This document shows positions 57,014 to 64,000 of a stretch of 64,000 nt of DNA, one piece after another. The position numbers were made by a program, and so were the translations under genes. Below the pieces are notes generated by a model. That model was not told the DNA's origin and did no database searches. It saw only the letters and a list, made by a program, of their open reading frames with translations. The DNA is from Ipomoea triloba (taxonomy: Eukaryota > Streptophyta > Magnoliopsida > Solanales > Convolvulaceae). Location of the stretch: assembly GCF_003576645.1 (NCBI RefSeq), contig NC_044916.1, forward strand, positions 22,428,036-22,492,035, given 5' to 3'. Within the stretch, counting starts at the first letter, position 1. The number at the start of each line of letters is the position of its first letter.

Positions 57014-57439
57014 ATGCCCCTTCTAGCCTAATGATCACAAGGATGACATTACGGTCTAAGAAGTGAGTCCATTGACCACGAGAGTGGCGGTGGTGTTGGT
57101 GACCTTGTCTCATTTTCGTTATCTAAGTGTTGCTAGCCTAATATCTTAGGAAATCAAGGATACCTATATGAGTTGCAAGATCCGAATCCTCTTTTCCCAA
57201 TTGATTGTTTCCATTGTTTGTTCCTTATTTTCATGATGTCTCATGCACCTTTCTTACTATGTTTGGGTTAGCTTTTAAACACTAAACACTCTTGTGCTTA
57301 ATCCCCTTACCGCTCAAATTCCCTCCTTGCCATCCTTAGAGAACGATACTCAGAAATCTTTCCGTTTTAACACCTATTCCTTTCCATCCACCACTAAAAC
57401 TACACTTATCAGATTGCTTTATATTTCATATGTCGCATC

Positions 57440-57935
57440 GATTTGATTTTGTTTTTAGTAAAATATATAGGAAACATATATTCATGCTATAATACCAAGG
57501 GAGCAAGTAGAGAAGTATCAAAATGTATTGAAAGAAGGAGCGGTGTATGCTGTAAAGAACTTGTGATGACAAATTTTTTAAAGCACAAAACTACTGAACA
57601 GCGTTTCATGATTAAGTTTAATTATGCTACTTTTGTTAAAGAGTACAAGCCTCGAAAATTTCCTCAACTTTTAATCTGTTTAAGAAGTATTGAGATGTAG
57701 GTTGATAGCTAACAAGGATGTCAACGAAAAGCTTCTAATTGGTATGTTTAGTGTGTTCATTTAGTGTTTTTTATATTGTATTCGAAATTTGTATTTTAAT
57801 ATTCAGTTGTTTTTAAATATTTACAGATATAATTGGGAAGGTGGTGGGGATTTATTCTCCATTGTTGGACAAGATAACAGATGGAAGACCATCCAAGCTA
57901 ATTGATTTTAGGAAAAATCTCTTAAGTTGACAGGA
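57440..57935 (+). pseudogene. RPA70-like (replication protein A large subunit) relic
   Basis: One segment encodes ERRSGVCCKELVMTNFLKHK, preceded in another frame by KEGAVYAVKN, then TTEQRFMIKFNYATFVKEYK. After a shift, ANKDVNEKLLI ends at a GTATG donor (57742). Following a TTTACAG acceptor near 57827 comes IIGKVVGIYSPLLDKITDGR, then PSKLIDF. This is the OB-fold pattern of RPA large-subunit DNA-binding domains (Y...L.EG..Y.I, then D.IG.V). Frameshifts break it. Such pieces occur in decayed RPA1 genes and in plant Helitrons, which carry RPA genes. No Rep/helicase or Helitron end is seen here. Confidence 0.55.
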
Positions 57936-58986
57936 TAGTACAATTGAGTTTCCTAACTAAAAAAACTCAATTCAAATTAAATCCCCTAAACAAGTTTGAC
58001 ACATCTTGGCGGTGTTTGTCCTTCCACTTCCACCGGAAACTTCCATTACATTCCCTACTAAACAAGTCAGTTTGGATGAAGGACTTAACTTGTCAATCAA
58101 GTCACTTTGGCTCAAGTCAGCGTCTACAGTTTGGAATTTAGTAAGGAATCATTTCAATTTTTTACCTAATTTCCTATTTTATATACAAGAGTCAAGACCA
58201 CAATTTTTTACCTAATTTCCTATTTTATATACAAGACCATTTGGTTGTTTGGTATATTACTGAACCGTATTACTAAACCGAACTACTCACCCCTAATTTA
58301 TACCATGCAAGAAGTTAGATGAGATCTTTTTCCAATCATACATAAAGAAAATGCTACAAGCTAATTAAGTGTGATTTTATATGATTTCAAAATAATTATC
58401 ATATTGGTTCGCTCAAGGATAATTTCTGCATCACAGTACATTGTACTTGTGCCTAGATTGGAATTCGGTGCCTAGGTGTATTTTTTAAAAAATTTATTTA
58501 AATATTTTTAATTTTTTAAAGACTAATAATTTTAAATTATATAATATTTTAATATTTTTTAACAAAACGTGTGTATCTGAGTCTAAGTATCACACACAAC
58601 TGAAGTATTATAGTTAGTTGTTATAAGTATAATAATATTTATCATTTATCATTTTGTTTTTGGAAAAGATTTATCATTTATCATATCAATTTTACAATTT
58701 TAATTTATTTTTAATTCAAATTAATATTAAATTGTTTATCCCGTCTCATAAATTATCTTACACAAATGTGACTCATTTTGTAATTTTGTTTCAATAATAG
58801 ATTCATCAATAACCACGAACTCACAACTTCATTAAACTTCACCCTCATTAATTAAGGAACAAATTAATTTCCATTGATAATTTAATAATAATACCGAACC
58901 ACAGCGTATGTACATGGATTACAAGAATGATATTACACCAATATAATGCAACGTCCAACCTCAATCCATATGAATTATTAATTAGT
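57936..58986. other. Intergenic DNA
   Basis: ATTTTTTACCTAATTTCCTA TTTTATATACAAGA is repeated at 58158 and 58204. The rest is AT-rich without a recognisable gene. The 3' untranslated region of the third inhibitor gene lies at its end. Confidence 0.4.
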
Positions 58987-59571
58987 TCATTTTCCAGTCA
59001 TATTGTACTTGAGCTGTCTCAAAATGGAGTTGGCCGCGACGCTATAAACCATCACCTCCTTACACGATGTCTTTACATATTGGTCCTCAACCTTGACAGA
59101 ATCAAGCGTATCCATACACCCGGCGACGCCGTCGATGGATGTCAAAAGCGATTCGCTAGCGTCTTCGCTGGCGCCCACCTCGGTCAACGCCGCCCTCTGT
59201 TTAAGGATGTTGACGGCAACCCTGAGTTGCAAGGTCGTGCCGTCCAAGAGACTTGCGCACTCCGCGTAGGCGGTCTTCACGGCAGGGCTCCTCGCGACCT
59301 TGTTCGCCGCGTACTTGTGCATCTCCTCCGCGTCGGCCAATCCCGACTCGGCAATTGCGGCCGCTATTGCCAATGGGGACGGCCCTTGAGATGCCGACAC
59401 GACTAGGGCATTTTTGGAGAGGTGGTTGAGGCAGAACTCATGGTCGACGGTTTCGTTGCAAGCTCTTTGGATTAGCGTCACGTTTAAAGGAGAGGTTGTG
59501 GCTGTGGATGGTGGAACCATGGTGAGGAAACATAAAAGAGTGGAAACCATAACATTGGTTAAAGAATCCAT
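58987..59571 (-). CDS. Secreted pectin methylesterase/invertase inhibitor, copy 3
   Basis: Intronless, 194 residues from MDSLTNVMVSTLLCFLTMV. The signal peptide ends near STATT. PMEI-domain cysteines are at 38, 47, 105 and 152, with an additional Cys170 (KTSCKEV) where the tandem pair has none, and without their Cys174. It keeps SPAVKTAYAECASLLDGT and YSVAANSIL. It is an older paralogue of the pair at 39-44 kb, roughly 60 percent alike, with a longer C-terminal tail (RQLKYNMTGK). It is likely apoplastic. The target enzyme cannot be told from sequence. Confidence 0.9.
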   Translation of the reverse strand: MDSLTNVMVSTLLCFLTMVPPSTATTSPLNVTLIQRACNETVDHEFCLNHLSKNALVVSASQGPSPLAIAAAIAESGLADAEEMHKYAANKVARSPAVKTAYAECASLLDGTTLQLRVAVNILKQRAALTEVGASEDASESLLTSIDGVAGCMDTLDSVKVEDQYVKTSCKEVMVYSVAANSILRQLKYNMTGK

Positions 59572-60840
59572 GATTGGGATAAAAAGAATAGATAGGCACG
59601 AAAGGGTATTTATTATTTACTAAAGAATGTGCCCTCCAATCTAATGATTCCTCGACGTTGGCTTGAGGGAAATGGAGTTGAGCAATGCATTATATAGATG
59701 GTCTTGGAGGGTATTTGAGATAGAGATTGCAACAATAATTTATGATTGGACGATTGTTTAGGGACTATGTGCCATTCCCCGCTTAAATAGCAATAGAATC
59801 TGATCTGATGGTTATTAAATGGTTAATGGCTAAGGTTGAGGACTTGAGGTGGCTTTCCTTTAATTTATACACATTTCTTATACGGTTCTAATTGCATTAA
59901 TTTGTATGATTATGTGACTTGAAAAGTTAAATAATGTTGCCCCACGGCTTAGCATAGTAATTGGTTTGTGGTCTGACTTAGGTTATAACTGGAATCCTTG
60001 TGTGCACATAAAGATTTGGATTTGACTGGTGGGTTGATTGCGCGGTCTGGATTGAATCCCTTGTGCGCACATGAAAAATAGGTTCGCGATTTATCTACAC
60101 AATGACTCTAGAGTCGGGTCCTATGAGTTTAAAATTAGTTCGGTAAAAATGGAATCACTTAAAAAATTATTTAAAATGTTTATGTTTTCACGATATGATG
60201 CACGCCAATCTATGGCTATCAATCACTGTAATCCTAATCCTAAGGCCCTCCTCAATTGTTTTGTTTTTTGCACAAATATTAAGGTGCCATGTGAAGCAAA
60301 AAAGGAAAAGAAAAAAAAATGAAACACGAAAAGTCAGAAAAGCATAAAGGAAAAAATATATATAAATGTTCTATTAACGCGCCCTCTGGGTGCGCACCAG
60401 CAGAGTGCCTGCTCGTTTTCCGCGCTAAACCCACATTACCCGAACAAAATTCCAACCTCCTGCAAGGCCCTCAACTTTTCTCTCTCCCTTCTCTCCCTTC
60501 CAAATCACCCTTCTTTTCTTAAAAAATGTGAAAGAACCCATTAATTGGGTTAGCCTAAATAAGCTAAGCAACAAGTTTAGGGTTTATATTTTGTAATCCT
60601 AAATAAGCCAAGACATTAACTCGGTTAAATTTATTAATTTTTTTGGGTTAAAAATCAGTTACCAAATAAGTACTTTATAAAACTAATTAACAATAATTAT
60701 ATCTTGGATCAGAATACATGTAGCAATATGAACGCAATGCCTCCCTTTTTTCTATTCAATTATTTTCAACTTATGCAAGTTGGATCTTGTCCATGATATA
60801 ATTTACAAAAACTAGCCATCCAATCGTTATACCATGGACC
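59572..60840. other. Upstream and intergenic DNA of inhibitor copy 3
   Basis: 59680-59810 holds the block shared with the other two inhibitor genes (GCAATGCATTATATAGATGG, then CCCCGCTTAAATAGCAATAG). The rest has no gene. GC-richer text near 60380-60430 (GCGCCCTCTGGGTGCGCACC) is unassigned. Confidence 0.45.
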
Positions 60841-60849
60841 AGGATTCAC

Positions 60850-61042
60850 ACTGCACTATAGACCCTGTTTCATGTGTCTCTATTTTGTGTTATGACTTTT
60901 TGTGTTTTGCGTTATGCAAATTTTTACCTTATGAGTATGAATTGTGTACCTGGAACAAATTAGTAATTGTGTCTTATGTTATGAACTTTTGTGTCTTGTG
61001 TTATGAAATTATATATTTTACAAGTATGAATTATACACCTCG
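60850..61042. repeat. GTGTCTTGTGTTATGAA repeat array
   Basis: Degenerate units (TTTGTGTTATGACTTTTTG, TGTGTCTTATGTTATGAAC, TTGTGTCTTGTGTTATGAAA) alternate with TATGAATT(G/A)T and GTACCTGG words. It is the same family as the arrays in the Ulp1/MULE region at 14-18 kb and stops at a CACTA terminus. Confidence 0.7.
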
Positions 61043-61300
61043 CACTACTACAGAAAACACTTTTAATGTCGATTTTTTTAGACATACAACGTCTGTTATT
61101 TTTCGACGTTGATGTAGGCGACGTTGTAAATAAATGATACGACGTCGGTTATAAAATAACAGACGTCGTTTCATTTACAAAATAAAAATAAAAATAAAGA
61201 AATGACGTCGTTTCTTATTTATTTTTAAAATAAAAAAATGAACAACGTTGGTTTTTTTAAAAAACCGACGTAGTTTCTATTTATAAAATTAAAAAAAAAA
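61043..61300 (+). mobile_element. CACTA element terminus with GACGTCG subterminal repeats
   Basis: CACTACTACAGAAAACAC at 61043 is followed by many copies of a CGACGT word in both orientations (AACGTCTG, TTCGACGTTG, GGCGACGTTG, ACGACGTCGG, AGACGTCG, TGACGTCG, AACAACGTTGG, CCGACGTAG). This is a CACTA end of a different family from the 26-35 kb element. The other end was not found in the window. Confidence 0.7.
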
Positions 61301-61479
61301 TCGAAATATAATTCAATATTAATCCTAAAATTAAAGTTCATCTTGATTTCTAATACAAAACAATTTTACAAAAAATACCACCTATTATAAAAAAATCATT
61401 TAAAAATATTTAAAATGATTCACATAAATTTAGAAAAGATAATTCGAAATAATTAGAACTATATATTATTTTCAAGTTA
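61301..61479. other. AT-rich DNA inside the CACTA terminus region
   Basis: No reading frame or repeat is recognised. Confidence 0.4.
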
Positions 61480-61994
61480 TTGTGGAGAAGGCCTGGCCAC
61501 CTCTTTCTCTGGCAACTTTACGGATCCTAGGTAATCGTCCAAATCCTTTCGGCGTTGCTGCCAGTAGTGGTGATGGTGGCCGCGATCATCATCAGAAACT
61601 GTCGGTCATGCAATTAAATCGTGAGGCTTGGAGAAGAAAGATTCGTACAGTTCTCTGATCACAAGTTCATTAATAGCAACACCTTATAGTTCACCCTCCT
61701 CCTGATCCTGATAAACAAGATATGTGGAGTTTGTCCAGCTCCTCCTGGCCGCAGCCGACAAGGTTTCCGACCACCACTTTTGTTGTTTCCTTAGGAAAAA
61801 TGCAGCTTTCATTGGCACACCTCCTTTTGCACTTCCAACTCAATCACCTTTGATTTCTTCCTTCCAAAAGCTTGTTGTACACTTGTTTGAAATTTGAATT
61901 GTTCCAAAACAGCCCAGACTTGCTTGCGATGGTCAACTAAGGAACCCTCATTTGTGGGAACAATGCATGTTAACATACCCTGAGGCAAAACCAT
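61480..61994 (-). pseudogene. Unidentified protein fragment, possibly carried by the CACTA element
   Basis: The minus strand reads MVLPQGMLTCIVPTNEGSLV, then FQTSVQQAFGRKKSKVIELE, then after a frame change KAAFFLRKQQKWWSETLSAA and NSTYLVYQDQEEGEL, a stop, then VAINELVIRELYESFFSKPH. The composition is protein-like over some 170 codons with one frameshift and two stops. I do not recognise the family. It may be a decayed transposon gene or a captured host fragment. Confidence 0.4.
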
Positions 61995-62073
61995 TACTTA
62001 AACTAGGACTGATCACTAGATTCTGTTCTGAATCCCCAGAGTCTTCACTTGCTGCCACATTATAATGATATAA

Positions 62074-62473
62074 TGATACGATCCCACATCGGCTCTACAA
62101 GAGATTGTGGAGTGGTACTTAAGTTGTGGTGGAGTTAGGGTCTTGGCTTGAGTACCGTATCATTGGTGCTTTCATTGAGAGGCCGGAGTGTGGTGGGAAA
62201 GGGCTACCTGGAAGAGGGCTACCCGATGCTTGATAAGGTTCAAAGGGAACCGAGAAGAGTCCGGAGTGAAAGCTATCCAGAGTGAAGCCATCCACTCTTC
62301 CGGTGCCGGCCTAGCGGAGGGGGCGACCTAGAAAAGGGCTACCTGGTGCCGAGAAGAGTCTGGAGTGTGAGCCGTCTAGAGTAAGCCGTCGCGGACGTCG
62401 GCTTCTCAAGGGGTGGGCAATGATACGATCCCACATCGGCTCCACAAGAGATTGTGGAGTGGTACTTAAGTTG
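62074..62473 (+). mobile_element. TRIM element with 89-bp LTRs, second LTR truncated
   Basis: LTR 1 is 62074-62162, from TGATACGATCCCACATCGGC to GAGTACCGTATCA. Right after it comes a primer-site-like TTGGTGCTTTCATTGAG. The internal part (about 258 bp) contains repeated words (GGGCTACC, CCGGAGTG, AGCCATCC/AGCCGTC) and no reading frame. A purine-rich CAAGGGGTGGGCAA precedes LTR 2 at 62421, which matches LTR 1 for 53 bases and is then cut near the LTR of the chromovirus. Confidence 0.75.
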
Positions 62474-62481
62474 GGGCAAAT

Positions 62482-62744
62482 TGTTAAGGAGGGAATGTAG
62501 GTAGCAAGGTTTCCACTTTAGAGGATGGAATGCCTCCAGACAAGAAAAGGGTTAGGGAGAAGAGAGAACCAGAGTTTAGAGGAAGGAAACGATGTTATTT
62601 CTTTGACCATCACTTTGCTGTCAAAAACGCCATTTATACAGCACACATAACTAATGAATTCCTACCAAGAAGCCTACATTATTGCTTAACCACATGTAAT
62701 CTAATAAAGTTGAAAGCAGAATAAGAATTTGTCAGAACTAGACA
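62482..62744 (-). mobile_element. Probable 3' LTR of the chromovirus
   Basis: On the minus strand TGTCTAGTTCTGACAAATTC begins three bases past the polyprotein stop, and the stretch can be read to CATTCCCTCCTTAACA, giving 263 bp with TG...CA ends. It has a TATA-like TGTATAAATGG. The other LTR is outside the window, so the limits are inferred. There is no obvious polypurine tract before it. Confidence 0.5.
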
Positions 62745-62746
62745 AT

Positions 62747-64000
62747 TTAGGAGCAAATATAGTCCTTCAGTTTGCTAGGTGGTCTTGTGATTCTCTTGCC
62801 ACGTTCATGTTCCTCCTCTGCGGATGCATGGTTTGCTGATGCATGGTTTGTAACATTACCCTCTCCATCGAAAGAAGCCTTGTCCTCAAGGCTGATGTGG
62901 GGAAAGGTAGCATGGAAAGGTTCCCAGTATTCCCAAGTAGCTTCTGAAGGCATAGAGTGAGCCCACTGGACCAGAACTTGTAGGAGCTTTCGACGATTTT
63001 CCTTCACAACCCGACGGTCAAGAATACGAAGCGGAGCTGGGAACTGTGCTGCAGAAGGGGGAGGATGGACTGGCGTAGTAGCGATCGGGTTTGGGCACCC
63101 CTTTAGAAGTGATACATGGAACACAGGGTGAATGTTTGCACCGTCAGGCAGTGACAATCTGTATGCCACTTTACCGACCCGAGCCACGATTCGGTAAGGG
63201 CCGAAGTAGCGCTTAGCCAACTTCTGGTTAAGGCGATGAGCAACGGATCCTTGTCGATACGGTTGTAGCTTAACGTAAACCCATTCATCAACATTGAATT
63301 CTTTATCTCGGCGATGGCGGTTGGCCTGCATTCTCATTCTCTCCTGAGTTCGCTGCAAATTTAATTTTAGTTGAGCTAATAAAGCATCACGGTCCCGCAA
63401 GGCAGTGTCTAGAGAAGCAATAGGAGTTTCATCACCCGAATACCCAACTAAAGGTGGCGGAGCTCTACCATATACAACTTGGAAGGGAGAAAAACCAGAG
63501 GAGCTATGGACACTGGTGTTATACCAATACTCAGCCCAAGGAAGGGTGGGCACCCACCGAGTAGGATAGTCACTTATAAAAGCTCTTAAATACATCTCCA
63601 GACACTTGTTGAGTACTTCCGTCTGACCATCCGTTTGAGGGTGGTAAGCTGTGCTAGGCTTCAAATTTGTTCCTTGCAACCGAAAGAGTTCCTTCCAAAA
63701 CAGACTAATGAAAAAATGATCACGGTCAGAGACTATGGAACGGGGGAACCCATGGAGCCGAACGTATTCACGAACAAAGTATTCGGCTAATTTAGGGGCT
63801 GACAAGCCGTTTGGTAAGGCACAAAATGCCCATATTTAGACAACCGATCGACAATTACCCAAATAACAGTTTTTCCACAAGACGATGGTAAAGATGTGAT
63901 GAAGTCCATAGAAATGTCTTCCCAAATCTGGGAAGGAATTGGTAGTGGTTGTAATAACCCCTTTGGGCAAAAGTTTTCGGGTTTGATTTGTTGACACACG
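62747..64000 (-). pseudogene. Ty3/gypsy chromovirus polyprotein, C-terminal part, one frameshift
   Basis: Reading begins beyond the window end. The integrase core is visible: [20 protein letters not shown] near 63920, SKYGHF near 63830, then VSDRDHFFISLFWKELFRLQ, then YHPQTDGQTEVLNKCLEMYL. The integrase C terminus (PYRIVARVGKVAYRLSLPDG, then HPVFHVSLLKGC) and a chromodomain (ILDRRVVKENRRKLLQVLVQ, then ATWEYWEPF) follow. A single missing base near 63820 shifts the frame between KYGHFV and [10 protein letters not shown]. The chromodomain marks a chromovirus. The short LTR would suit the Reina group, but that is inferred. The tail ends KRITRPPSKLKDYICS. Confidence 0.9.

Larger units (their letters stand above)
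54651..57411 (+). mobile_element. Solo LTR (gypsy type), TSD GATTG, containing the gap
   Basis: It starts TGATAAGTGCAAAATATACC and ends CTACACTTATCA at 57411. GATTG flanks it at 54646-54650 and 57412-57416. There is no primer site, polypurine tract or coding region, so it is a solo LTR. The assembled 2.76 kb is inflated by an inverted copy of its first part and a direct copy of its middle next to the N gap. Without these it would be about 1.6 kb. It splits an RPA-like relic. Confidence 0.78.

Overview
This window is nuclear DNA of a flowering plant, almost certainly a eudicot. The evidence is intron-containing plant genes (a TM9SF endomembrane protein, a GH17 beta-1,3-glucanase and three pectin methylesterase/invertase inhibitor genes), plant families of copia, gypsy, CACTA, MULE, hAT, SINE and MITE elements, and a degenerate piece of the plastid gene psbD. 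Intergenic DNA is AT-rich, while the small inhibitor genes and the glucanase are GC-rich. I cannot name the species. A 25-N scaffold gap lies at 56563-56587.

Layout. 1-2386: 3' part of a Ty1/copia element. 4946-8843 (minus): intact seven-exon TM9SF gene. 9568-13488: composite hAT (Tip100-like) element with 8-bp target-site duplications differing at one base, an internally duplicated end and an inserted 1.2-kb LTR-like unit. 13500-22137: relics of an Ulp1-like protease gene (plus) and a FAR1-type MULE transposase (minus) pointing at each other, each interrupted by a MITE. 22259-22630: foldback MITE. 22701-24720 (minus): GH17 glucanase with a SINE in its intron. 26856-34978: full-length CACTA element (3-bp TSD GAA) with a TNP2-type transposase, a second gene carrying an Ulp1-like protease, subterminal repeats at both ends, a GC-rich leader repeat and a long hairpin upstream of the transposase. 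36660-39193: Stowaway MITE, gypsy integrase relic, psbD plastid insertion.

39513-44849 is a segmental duplication carrying two nearly identical inhibitor genes, separated by a copia fragment. A third paralogue lies at 58987-59571. 44850-48350 holds MITEs, a SINE and a probable gene fragment. 48351-52532 is a non-autonomous LTR element with a tRNA-Asp-type primer site and a single unusual open frame but no pol. 54651-57411 is a solo LTR with 5-bp TSD that split an RPA-like gene relic; it is disturbed by a large inverted repeat next to the N gap that looks like an assembly error. 61043-64000 holds a CACTA terminus, an unidentified reading-frame fragment, a TRIM element and the 3' part of a chromovirus.

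Five genes look functional: TM9SF (Golgi/endosome membrane traffic), the GH17 glucanase (apoplastic glucan hydrolysis) and three secreted inhibitors (pectin or sucrose metabolism in the wall). They do not form a pathway; most of the window is nested transposable elements. I see no convincing new biological system. The best leads are the composite hAT unit, the hairpin in the CACTA leader and the unusual gag-position protein of the 48-52 kb element.
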